Position numbers and translations under genes: made by a program. Positions 11,378 to 23,105 of a DNA stretch of 64,000 bases are shown piece by piece. This DNA comes from JAXLVB01 sp046329195. Lineage in GTDB: Bacteria; Bacteroidota; Bacteroidia; Cytophagales; Spirosomataceae. The stretch is taken from contig JAXLVB010000001.1 in NCBI GenBank assembly GCA_046329195.1, positions 496,001 through 560,000 of the forward strand, given 5' to 3'. The notes beneath the pieces were generated by a model that was not told the DNA's origin, did not search any database, and was given only the letters and a program-made list of their open reading frames with translations. The stretch's first letter is position 1. Each line of letters begins with the position of its first letter.

Positions 11378-12079
11378 ACGGGTACTGGTGGCAGAGCTGC
11401 GCCAGGAGCGGCCAAAAGACATCGGAAAGGCATGTCAGGTATTAAATCAGCCCCAGTTCTCTTGCGTACAAGTCGGTCAAAGATGATAGTACGGTGATTG
11501 ACTTGCTACAGCATCTTTCCCAAATCGTAGCAGACGAAGGGTTCTGGAAGTTCTATTACCAGCTTCGGTTACACGGTCAACCATAGAAGGGTAACCGCAT
11601 TTACAAGCAATTAGGGTTACGGATGAAGCCAAAAGGCAAGAAGTGCCGGTACGCATCAAAGAAAAACTGCAAGTCTCTGCTTGTTTTACCCACATCTAGA
11701 GTATTGACTTCACGAGTGATGCTTTAAGTAATGAGCGCATGTTCCGGCCCTTCAATGTGATGGATAATGATCCGGAGTTTATTGCCAACATCGCAAAGCT
11801 ATGGAGCCAGGCCAATGAAATTATAAGTACATTCAAGCGGGTAAGCCCACCCAAAACGCCTATATCGAACGTTTTAACCATACCTACCGGGGAAAGGTGC
11901 TCAATGCCTACCTGTTCGACAGGTTGGATGAGATGCGTGAGGTGAAGGAAACGTTTATGTACGAGTATAACTACCAACGGCCCCATGATAGTCTAGGATT
12001 ACCACCGGCAATTTATCGTAAACTAATGCAACAGGGCGGTCGGGCCGTTGCTGTTGGGCGTAGTGGAGCGAAGGCGTAG
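11378..12079 (+). pseudogene. IS3-family orfB (rve integrase), degenerate
   Basis: Fragments in several frames match the order of an IS3 orfB: LVAELRQERPKDIGKAC near 11385, an HTH_21-like stretch around 11500-11640, an FNVMDNDPEF-like catalytic-core piece near 11750, and an intact end with YIERFNHTYRGKVLNAYLF and YNYQRPHDSLG ending at 12079. The ERFN and RPH(D/E)SLG motifs are hallmarks of the DDE integrase C-terminal part. Stops and frameshifts interrupt it at least three times, so it is not functional. Confidence 0.7.
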
Positions 12080-12163
12080 CCGAAGCGCAACGAACAGCAT
12101 AAGTAACAACTGTAGTTTAATGATGAAAATATTCTACTTTTAAACTTAGTTACAAATCTAAAA

Positions 12164-13513
12164 TCAAATTGGTTTTTGCCGTTTTAAATTAATGGGTAAA
12201 AAGAAGGTATTATTAGTTTCATTGGATTCAGTGAACTTATTATATGGATCAACCTCAATCTTCAAGAAATACTGGCCATTTTTTGTACCTTTAGGCAACA
12301 TAATGGTTTGACCTTCGTAAGCCGAACCATACAAATCTTCTCCTCCTACAGACAACCCTTGCAAACTTTCATTACAATCAATATAGGTGCCTAATCCATA
12401 GTTAGACATGTTATTAGGTGTATAAATTTTACCAGTATGATCCATGCAGTTTTTAATATCATCCCGACAATAACCTAAATCCCAAATACAAAAACTTGCT
12501 TTTGTACCTTTTCCAATAATTTTCCATTTTGTAGTATCATTTCTTATAGGTTTAAATAAGGTATAGTTCACAAAATAATCAGCATGGAAATGTTCATGTC
12601 CTGGGCGTGCATCATAAGCGATAGTGCCTGACATCCTTTTTGAAGTAGTAATTCGTTTTCCATCGAAATGATAAATTACTTGTTCTAAACCTTGGCGGGC
12701 ATACTGTCCGTCAGGGCAAGGCACAGAGCCTTTTACTTGCTGATTCCCACACATCCATTTGTTGTCACCACGAAGTTCTAGTGGCCCAAATCCTTTATTA
12801 AATACCGAAACGGCAAAACGAATACTTCCTAATTGAGTAGATTGATTGAAAGTTTCAACAAAATCTTGCTTTGTTTTAGCTTCGTTTAATACTAAATCGG
12901 GTAAGAGCGTACAATTTTTTTTACCATTTGGACACTGACAGCCTTGAGGTGTTTTAACAGAGCATGGACCCAGCGAACGAACAGCAGGATTATTACTAAA
13001 AAAGAGACTACAATCTTCAAAAACACCATCAATACCTTGTTTTAAGTCATAGATAATCAAGGTCCAGTCTCCATTAGGATTGCTACTTTGGTTAAAATTA
13101 GCTAATTGGCCATCTGGTATATAGTGCCCAGTAAATGGGGGTGTACCTTCAGAAATAGGTCCTCTAAACCCGTTTTGGCTAAATACGGTTTGGTTATAAT
13201 TTGCTCCATCATTACCATTTCGATTTGTAATCCAAACTACCAGGCCTTGTGGATTTCTCAATTCTACCTTAATATCCGAGATTCTAGGGTGTTTAATAGC
13301 AAGTTGTACTCTTTCTATCCCAAAAACTGAATCAGCTTTTGAAGGTAATCCTCGCACAGGAATAATTACAAAAAGTGGGTGCGTTTGAGCTCCGTTAAAA
13401 TCAGGAATAGATACATTGGTTTGCAAAGAATTAAACCTAAATTCTGTAAGAGAGGGCTTAAGTTTTGCCTCAAAAAGAATAAGACAAAACAGCAGCAGAA
13501 ATATTGGTTTCAT
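12164..13513 (-). CDS. Secreted lysyl-oxidase-like protein with P-domain
   Basis: The protein is 449 aa with an N-terminal hydrophobic segment (residues 1-16) suggesting export. Residues about 30-175 resemble a proprotein-convertase P-domain (SDIKVELRNPQG, NGDWTLIIYD). Residues about 205-440 match the lysyl oxidase family, copper enzymes that oxidise lysine side chains to aldehydes for cross-linking. Visible key residues are the copper-site string HEHFH (H306, H308, H310), KASFC (K338, the expected LTQ lysine) and Tyr395 in GEDLY, a candidate partner for the lysyl-tyrosylquinone cofactor. The C-terminal VDPYNKFTESNETNN is typical of the family. It starts 70 bp after the giant adhesin on the same strand, so co-transcription is likely. 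A role in cross-linking the adhesin or extracellular matrix is inference. Confidence 0.85.
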   Translation of the reverse strand: MKPIFLLLFCLILFEAKLKPSLTEFRFNSLQTNVSIPDFNGAQTHPLFVIIPVRGLPSKADSVFGIERVQLAIKHPRISDIKVELRNPQGLVVWITNRNGNDGANYNQTVFSQNGFRGPISEGTPPFTGHYIPDGQLANFNQSSNPNGDWTLIIYDLKQGIDGVFEDCSLFFSNNPAVRSLGPCSVKTPQGCQCPNGKKNCTLLPDLVLNEAKTKQDFVETFNQSTQLGSIRFAVSVFNKGFGPLELRGDNKWMCGNQQVKGSVPCPDGQYARQGLEQVIYHFDGKRITTSKRMSGTIAYDARPGHEHFHADYFVNYTLFKPIRNDTTKWKIIGKGTKASFCIWDLGYCRDDIKNCMDHTGKIYTPNNMSNYGLGTYIDCNESLQGLSVGGEDLYGSAYEGQTIMLPKGTKNGQYFLKIEVDPYNKFTESNETNNTFFLPINLKRQKPI

Positions 13514-13583
13514 AGTGAAAAAAATACAGCAAGAGACAATTTACCTCTTGCTGTAAAATTAATAGAATTACTTAATTGAAAAA

Positions 13584-14836
13584 TTAATTCTGCTTTTTTA
13601 CAACCGTAAAAGGTACACAGCGGTCAGGAATACAACAATCAACCTCTTTGACCTCTATGGGACAACATCCGTTTGCAGGGCAAGTGGAATTACTAGCTGT
13701 GTAGGTATAAATACCTCTCATTGAAATGACTAATACGGATTGAGTTTGTCCTGAGATTTCGATGCCATTCTTGAACCATTTAATATTTTTTAAATAATCA
13801 GGTAGCGTTATCGTAACAGATTCGCCTTTGCAAAGTTTAAACGGTACAGAAAAACATTCAAAATCTATATCGTCTTCTTTAGGATCATTGTTACAAGGGG
13901 TCGAATCTACATCTTTCTCATTGGCATGACAGATTTCGGCAGTATTAAACCATACACCTTCTTGTAATACTTTCACACTAATCGAAAGAGAAACTGTTTC
14001 ACCAACGGCTACATCCCCAATAGTCCATGTATGGCTATTGATGTCGTAACTACCTCGGCTAGCTTGCGAAAATTCATAGCTAACCCCGTTATTTAAAAGG
14101 TCTCTGACAGTAACATCGGTTGCTTTATTTTGACCTTCATTTTTTATTTTAATAACATAGGTAACAATGTCTCCAATTTGAGGTGTTTTGTTATCAATTG
14201 ATTTATCAAGGGAAAGATCAATTTCCTGTTGACAATTACTAATAACAACTGAAACTGTGGCTGTGGCTGTACAAGTACCGAAGTTTGCAGTCAGTGTATA
14301 GATCCCATTTTTAGTAAGGGTTGAATTACTGATAACAGGGTTTTGTTGGGTTGAACTAAAGCCCTCTGGCCCACTCCAACTGTAACTCCCTCCGCTTGGC
14401 CCTGCACTTAGATTTAGATTGTTACCTACGCATGGATTATTACTACTGGCGGTCGCTGTTGTATTAATAATCGCCACACTACTTGTTACACTTGCACTAC
14501 ATTGTGATAAATTATTCACTGTAACCGAATAAATTCCTGCCTCAGCAGTAGTTACATTGGTGCGACATGGCGTTTGTTCTGTACTACTAAAACCGTTAGG
14601 GCCTTTCCATATAAAGTTACTACCACCTACTACTGCAATCGTTAGGCACAATGTAGAACCCGTACAAATTGTCCTGCTTTCTGCTATCTCAATGATGGGT
14701 GTTGGATTGACTACTACACTCGTTGTGGCGGTGCCTGTGCAGTTGCCACTCCCTCCTACCGTGACCGAATAAATTCCACTCATGGCTGTGGTGGCATTGC
14801 TTCGGCTTGGGGTTTGTAAGCTGGAAGTAAACCCAT
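13584..14836 (-). CDS. C-terminal open segment of the second adhesin (Ig-like repeats plus DUF11)
   Basis: This 3' piece has two Ig-like repeats, then a DUF11-type domain (SLDKSIDNKTPQIGDIVTYV, NEGQNKATDVTVRDLL) that is common in bacterial cell-surface proteins. A last small domain begins FKLCKGESVTITLPDYL and carries a Cys-rich end (NGCCPIEV, DCCIPDRCVPF). No obvious classical type 9 sorting domain is seen; the Cys-rich tail may be an alternative terminal signal, which is inference. Confidence 0.7.
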
Positions 14837-17800
14837 CTGGTCAGCCAGGAGTAACTGCTTCCTCCACCTGTTGCACTCAGATTCAAGCTATTGCCACTAC
14901 ATACCGGACTATTACTGCTAGCACTGGCGGTGGCTTGATTCACTACTACACTTACTGTATAGGTGGCAGAACAGCCCCCATTCAAAATGGTTACCGTGTA
15001 AACACCAGCCATGGAAGAGGTTACATTGGTTCGGGAGGGGTTTTGTGAGCTGCTGTTATAACCGCCAAGGCCTGACCAACTGTAGCTAGTCCCCCCACTC
15101 GCACTGAGTTGAAGGGTTTGTCCCACACACACGGGGCTGTTGCTCCCAGCACCTCCATTTACTCCATTCACATCGACAAATGTACTCGCTGTGGCCGTAC
15201 ATCCTGAAGCATTGGTGATGGTCACTGTGTAACTCCCCTCCATAGCAGTGGTTACATTGCTTCTAGTTGGAGTTCTCAGCCGTGCTGCTGAAACCAGCTG
15301 AACCAGTCCATGAATAAAGCCCACCACCTGTGGATGATAGATTGATGATAGTTCCTGTACAGACGGGGCTGTTGCTACTGGCTGTGGCTGTGGCTGTGTT
15401 TACTCCCACACTTACTGTCGCAGATGCACTACAGCCAGTCGTCAATGAGACCGTTAGGCTATAAACGCCTGCATCAGAGGTTGTTACCGAACTCCGACAT
15501 GGGTTTTGTGCCGTACTGCTGAATCCATTTGGTCCTCGCCATGAATAAGTTCCTCCACCGCTGCCCGTTAAACATAGACTTGCCCCTACACAGACCGCAA
15601 TTGGTCCTGTGGCTACGGCTACTGGTAAGGGGTTCACCACTACACTTGTGGTGGCTGTTCCTGTGCAACCTCCTGTTCCATTTACTGTCACGCTATACAC
15701 TCCACTCATGCTCGTTGTGGCACTGTTACGACTTGGGTCTTCAACACTGGAGCTAAATCCTGCCGAGACCAGACCAACTGTAGCTTGTTCCACCAGTTGA
15801 AGCATTTAAGTTGATACTTCCGCCCGCACAGACTGGGCTGTTGCTGCTGGCAGAAGCTCCTACTTGATTGACCACTACACTCACCGTCGCACTGGCACTA
15901 CAGCCACTGCTGCTGACCGTGACACTATACACCCCACTCATACTTGTTGTGGCACTGGCTCTGGTCGGGGTTTGAGCCGTACTGCTAAAACCCCCAGGGG
16001 CGACCAATTGTAACTACCTCCATTGGGTGTTGCACTCAGGTTTAGGTTGCTTCCTACACAGGGTGCATTGCTACTGGCCGTGGCAGTTACCACGATAACA
16101 TCTATATTTACTGTAGCACTTGAACTACAGCCTCCCAGCGTTGCCGATACACTATACACGCCATCCATAGCAGAACTTGCTCCACTTCTGGTGGGGTTTT
16201 GAGCCGTGCTGCTAAATGAAGAGGGATATGCCCACGCATACGTACCCCCACTTGGGCTGGCACTCAAACTGATGCTTGCACCCAAACATACGTTATTACC
16301 ACTAGCACTTATTAGGTTGCTATTGACGCTTACGCTTACACTGGCTGTGGCACTGCAACCTCCATTATTTACTGTTACGCTATAAATTCCAGCCATGCTC
16401 GTTGTTACTGGGCTTCGACTTGGCTGGCTACTGGTCGAACTGAAGCCCCCTGGCTCCACTCCAAGAATAGGTGCCACCGCCTGTCGCTGTTAGATTTAAA
16501 CTGCCTCCTAAACAGACTGGGCTGCTACTATTGGCTGTCGCTGTAGGCGAAGGGTTGATGACCACACTCACTGTTTCGGTATCGCTGCAACTGGCTGTAC
16601 TACTTACCGTTACGCTGTAGACTCCACTCATGGCCGTGGTGGCGTTGGTTCGGCTTGGGCTTTGAATCGTACTACTAAAACCTGATGGCTTCCAGCCCAA
16701 CTATAACTACTTCCTCCGCTGGCGTTTAAATTTAAAGTATTGCTTCCGCTACACACGGGGCTGTTGCTGCTGGCTGTGGCTACGGGGCTGGCGTTGATTA
16801 CTACACTCGTGGTGGCGGTGCCTGTACAGTTGCCACTCCCTCCTACCGTGACCGAATAAATTCCACTCATGGCTGTGGTGGCATTGCTTCGGCTTGGGGT
16901 TTGTAAGCTGGAAGTAAACCCATCTGAAGCCAGGAGTAACTGCTTCCTCCACCTGTTGCACTCAGATTCAAGCTATTGCCACTACATACCGGACTATTAC
17001 TGCTAGCACTGGCGGTGGCTTGATTCACTACTACACTTACTGTATAGGTGGCAGAACAGCCCCCATTCAAAATGGTTACCGTGTAAACACCAGCCATGGA
17101 AGAGTTACATTGGTTCGGGAGGGGTTTTGTGAGCTGCTGTTATAACCGCCAGAGTATGACCAACTGTAGCTAGTCCCCCCACTCGCACTGAGTTGAAGGG
17201 TTTGTCCCACACACACACGGGGCTGTTGCTCCCAGCACCTCCATTTACTCCATTCACATCGACAAATGTACTCGCTGTGGCCGTACATCCTGAAGCATTG
17301 GTGATGGTCACTGTGTAACTCCCCTCCATAGCAGTGGTTACATTGCTTCTAGTTGGGTTCTCAGCCGTGCTGCTGAAACCAGCTGGCCATGAATAAAGCC
17401 CACCACCTGTGGATGATAGATTGATGATAGTTCCTGTACAGACGGGGCTGTTGCTACTGGCTGTGGCTGTGGCTGTGTTTACTCCCACACTTACTGTCGC
17501 AGATGCACTACAGCCAGTCGTCAATGAGACCGTTAGGCTATAAACGCCTGCATCAGAGGTTGTTACCGAACTCCGACATGGGTTTTGTGCCGTACTACTG
17601 AATCCATTTGGTCTGAATAAGTTCCTCCACCGCTGCCCGTTAAACATAGACTTGCCCCTACACAGACCGCAATTGGTCCATGGCTACGGCTACTGGTAAG
17701 GGGTTCACCACTACACTTGTGGTGGCTGTTCCTGTGCAACCTCCTGTTCCATTTACTGTCACGCTATACACTCCACTCATGCTCGTTGTGGCACTGTTAC

Positions 17801-20030
17801 GACTTGGGTCTTCAACACTGGAGCTAAATCCTGCCGGACCAACTGTAGCTTGTTCCACCAGTTGAAGCATTTAAGTTGATACTTCCGCCCGCACAGACTG
17901 GGCTGTTGCTGCTGGCAGTGCTCCTACTTGATTGACCACTACACTCACCGTCGCACTGGCACTACAGCCACTGCTGCTGACCGTGACATATACACCCCAC
18001 TCATACTTGTTGTGGCACTGGCTCTGGTCGGGGTTTGAGCCGTACTGCTAAAACCCCTCGCCGACCAATTGTAACTTGCCTCCATTGGGTGTTGCACTCA
18101 GGTTTAGGTTGCTTCCTACACAGGGTGCATTGCTACTGGCCGTGGCAGTTACCACGATAACATCTATATTTACTGTAGCACTTGAACTACAGCCTCCCAG
18201 CGTTGCCGATACACTATACACGCCATCCATAGCAGAACTTGCTCCACTTCTGGTGGGGTTTTGAGCCGTGCTGCTAAATGAAGAGGACTCCCACGCATAC
18301 GTACCCCCACTTGGGCTGGCACTCAAACTGATGACCCAAACATACGTTATTACCACTAGCACTTATTAGGTTGCTATTGACGCTTACGCTTACACTGGCT
18401 GTGGCACTGCAACCTCCATTATTTACTGTTACGCTATAAATTCCAGCCATGCTCGTTGTTACTGGGCTTCGACTTGGCTGGCTACTGGTCGAACTGAAGC
18501 CCCTACCACTGTAGGTGCCACCGCCTGTCGCTGTTAGATTTAAACTGCCTCCTAAACAGACTGGGCTGCTACTATTGGCTGTCGCTGTAGGCGGGGTTGA
18601 TGACCACACTCACTGTTTCGGTATCGCTGCAACTGGCTGTACTACTTACCGTTACGCTGTAGACTCCACTCATGGCCGTGGTGGCGTTGGTTCGGCTTGG
18701 GCTTTGAATCGTACTACTAAAACCTGATGGCTTCATATAACTACTTCCTCCGCTGGCGTTTAAATTTAAAGTATTGCTTCCGCTACACACGGGGCTGTTG
18801 CTGCTGGCTGTGGCTACGGGGCTGGCGTTGATTACTACACTCGTGGTGGCGGTGCCTGTACAGTTGCCACTCCCTCCTACCGTGACCGAATAAATTCCAC
18901 TCATGGCTGTGGTGGCATTGCTTCGGCTTGGGGTTTGTAAGCTGGAAGTAAACCCATCTGTGCCAGGAGTAACTGCTTCCTCCACCTGTTGCACTCAGAT
19001 TCAAGCTATTGCCACTACATACCGGACTATTACTGCTAGCACTGGCGGTGGCTTGATTCACTACTACACTTACTGTATAGGTGGCAGAACAGCCCCCATT
19101 CAAAATGGTTACCGTGTAAACACCAGCCATGGAAGAGGTTACATTGGTTCGGGAGGGGTTTTGTGAGCTGCTGTTATAACCGCCAAGTGTGCGACCAACT
19201 GTAGCTAGTCCCCCCACTCGCACTGAGTTGAAGGGTTTGTCCCACACACACGGGGCTGTTGCTCCCAGCACCTCCATTTACTCCATTCACATCGACAAAT
19301 GTACTCGCTGTGGCCGTACATCCTGAAGCATTGGTGATGGTCACTGTGTAACTCCCCTCCATAGCAGTGGTTACATTGCTTCTAGTTGGGTTCTCAGCCG
19401 TGCTGCTGAAACCAGCTGCCAGTCCATGAATAAAGCCCACCACCTGTGGATGATAGATTGATGATAGTTCCTGTACAGACGGGGCTGTTGCTACTGGCTG
19501 TGGCTGTGGCTGTGTTTACTCCCACACTTACTGTCGCAGATGCACTACAGCCAGTCGTCAATGAGACCGTTAGGCTATAAACGCCTGCATCAGAGGTTGT
19601 TACCGAACTCCGACATGGGTTTTGTGCCGTACTGCTGAATCCATTTGGTCCTCGCCATGAATAAGTTCCTCCACCGCTGCCCGTTAAACATAGACTTGCC
19701 CCTACACAGACCGCAATTGGTCCTGTGGCTACGGCTACTGGTAAGGGGTTCACCACTACACTTGTGGTGGCTGTTCCTGTGCAACCTCCTGTTCCATTTA
19801 CTGTCACGCTATACACTCCACTCATGCTCGTTGTGGCACTGTTACGACTTGGGTCTTCAACACTGGAGCTAAATCCTGCCAGACCAGACCAACTGTAGCT
19901 TGTTCCACCAGTTGAAGCATTTAAGTTGATACTTCCGCCCGCACAGACTGGGCTGTTGCTGCTGGCAGAAGCTCCTACTTGATTGACCACTACACTCACC
20001 GTCGCACTGGCACTACAGCCACTACTGCTG
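14774..20030 (-). repeat. About 2.05-kb tandem repeats (two full copies and a partial third)
   Basis: The marker ttccactcatggctgtggtg recurs at 14774, 16861 and 18895, giving periods of 2087 and 2034 bp. Flanking sequence is nearly identical between copies, so the period difference comes from small indels. The third copy follows the first until about 20030 and then switches to match the segment at 22560-23215. Each unit holds several Ig-like domains. The middle copy carries the most indels. Confidence 0.8.
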
Positions 20031-23000
20031 ACGGTGACACTATATACTCCACTCATAGAAGTAGTAGCATTGCTCCGACTTGGGTTTTGTAAAATACTAT
20101 TGAAACTACTAGGCCACTCCATGAGTAAGTTCCCCCTGAAGGTGTGCTACTCAAATCTATGCTCCTACCTACACATGGGTTGCTTCCTGTAGCTGTAGCA
20201 GTTATCACAATTACATCTATGTTTACTGTGGCACTAGAAGTACAACCTCCAAATGTTGCGGTTACACTATACACCCCGTCCATTGCTGTGGTTGCCCCAC
20301 TTCGACTTGGATTTTGTTGTGTACTGCTAAATGAACTTGGCCTGACCAAGCATAACTACCTCCTGATGGTGCTGCACTTAAATTAATAGTGCCGCCTGAA
20401 CAAACATTGTTGCCTGTGGCACTCACCACACTACTATTGACTGACACACTCGTTGTGGCTGATACACTACAGCCGCCGTTATTGACGGTTACGGAATATA
20501 CCCCTGTCATGGCAGTCGTTACACTACTACGACTGGGTTGGCTACTGGTCGAACTGAAGCCCCCTGGCACTCCATGAATAAGTGCCACCGCCTGTGGCTG
20601 TTAGATTCAAACTACCACCTAAACAGACTGGGCTGCTACTGGCTGCTGTCGCTGTCGGCGAAGGGTTGATGACCACACTCACTGTTTCGGTATCGCTACA
20701 ACTGGCTGTGCTACTCACACTAACCGTATAAACTCCGCTCATGGCCGTGGTCGCATTTGATCGGGTTGGATTCTGCACACTACTACTAAAGCTAGCTGGA
20801 CACGACCATGAATAGCTACTGCCACCACTAGCACTTAGTGTTAAAGTATTGCCACTACAAATCGGGCTGTTGCTATTGGCTGTGGTTACTGGTAGTACAT
20901 TTACCACTACACTCACTGTAGCGGTGCCAGTACAAGAAGTAGTATTTTTTACTGTTACGGAGTAAACACCAGCATCTGCTACTAAACTACTGGTAATAAC
21001 AGGGTTTTGTATATTGGCTGAAAATCCATTAGGCTGTCCATGTATAAGAACTTCCTGCTGAGGCACTCAGACTAATACTTCTACCGCTACACACTGACCA
21101 TTACTAGTGGCTGTAACTGTTGGATTTGGATTGATAACTACACTAATAGTACTCGAACTTGTACAAGAACCATTTCCTTGAACTGTAACGCTATACACGC
21201 CACTCATCGAAGTTGTTACATTGACTCTAACAGGATTTTGGTCGGTACTTGTAAATGCACCTGGTCCACTCCATGAATAAGTTAATCCACCCGATGCACT
21301 CAAATTTAAGCTACCACCTGAACAGGTTGGGCTATTACTTTGCACGCCAACAATAGGAGTTTGCGAAATGACCACGCTTGTTGTGGCAGTGGCCGTACAG
21401 CCATTTGTAGATGTCACTGTTACAGAATATATGCCTGTATTTAAGGGTTGAGCATTGGTGATAATTGGATTTTGGTTGGTATTTGTAAAACTATTTGGTC
21501 CGCTCCATGAATAAGTCCCTCCACCCGTTGCACTTAAATTTAGTGATTTACTTGAACATAAAGGACTATTACTACTAGCACTGGCTGTGGCTTGATTCAC
21601 GACTACACTTACTGTATAGGTGGTCGAACAGCCCCCATTAACAATGGTCACTGTGTAAAGACCAGCCATCGCTGTAGTCGCATTGGCTCGGGATGGGTTT
21701 TGTAATGTACTGCTGAAACTAGATGGTACCTGACCAGCTGTAAGCGGTACCACCCGAGGCTGTAAAATTAATAGTTTCTCCTATACAGGCTGGACTATCA
21801 CTACCTGCCGAACCCGTCACGCTATTGACATCGACAAATACGGTGGCCGAAGCCGTACAACCTGAAGCATTGGTGATGGTAACTGTGTAACTCCCCTCCA
21901 TGGCTGTTGTTACATTGGTTCTAGTTGGGTTCTGAGCCGTGCTGCTGAAGCCACTTGGTCCTGACCATGAATAGGTGCCACCACCTGTAGCCGATAGATT
22001 GATGCTAGTTCCTGTACAGACGGGGCTGTTACTACTAGCACTGGCTGTGGCTGTGTTCACCCCTACACTTACTGTCGTAGATGCACTACAGCCAGTCGTC
22101 AATGAGACCGTTAGGCTATAAATGCCCGCATCAGCTGTTGTTATCAAAGTCCGACATGGAATCTGAGCAGTGCTACTGAATCCATTTGGTCGCCTCGCCA
22201 TGAATAAGTTCCTCCGCCACTAGCTGTTAAGCATAAGCTTGCGCCTGCACACACGGAGGCAGGGGCACTAGCCACTGGCACTGGATTGGCATTGACCACT
22301 ACACTCGTGGTTGCCGTTCCAGTACAGCCACTACTTCCATTGACTGTGACACTGTACACTCCACTCATGCCAGTTGTCGCACTACTTCGGGTTGGATTCT
22401 GGGCTGTACTGGTAAAGGAAGATGGTTCACTCCACGAGTAACTTGTTCCACCAGTTGAAGCATTTAAGTTGATACTTCCGCCCGCACAGACTGGGCTGTT
22501 GCTGCTGGCAGAAGCTCCTACTTGATTGACCACTACACTCACCGTCGCACTGGCACTACAGCCACTACTGCTGACGGTGACACTATATACTCCACTCATA
22601 GAAGTAGTAGCATTGCTCCGACTTGGGTTTTGTAAAATACTATTGAAACTACTAGAGCCACTCCATGAGTAAGTTCCCCCTGAAGGTGTGCTACTCAAAT
22701 CTATGCTCCTACCTACACATGGGTTGCTTCCTGTAGCTGTAGCAGTTATCACAATTACATCTATGTTTACTGTGGCACTAGAAGTACAACCTCCAAATGT
22801 TGCGGTTACACTATACACCCCGTCCATTGCTGTGGTTGCCCCACTTCGACTTGGATTTTGTTGTGTACTGCTAAATGAACTTGGGGTACTGACCAAGCAT
22901 AACTACCTCCTGATGGTGCTGCACTTAAATTAATAGTGCCGCCTGAACAAACATTGTTGCCTGTGGCACTCACCACACTACTATTGACTGACACACTCGT

Positions 23001-23105
23001 TGTGGCTGATGCACTACAGCCGCCGTTATTGACGGTTACGGAATATACCCCTGTCATGGCAGTCGTTACACTACTACGACTGGGTTGGCTACTGGTCGAA
23101 CTGAA

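Larger units (their letters stand above)
11067..12144 (+). mobile_element. Decayed IS3-family insertion sequence
   Basis: A perfect 12-bp inverted repeat bounds the element: TTTAAAAGTAGA at 11067-11078 and its complement TCTACTTTTAAA at 12133-12144. Between them lie orfA-like and orfB-like transposase remnants on the plus strand in typical IS3 order. The span of about 1.08 kb is shorter than usual for IS3 members, consistent with internal deletions. No clear target-site duplication was seen. The right end falls about 20 bp past the stop codon of the lysyl-oxidase gene. Confidence 0.75.
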
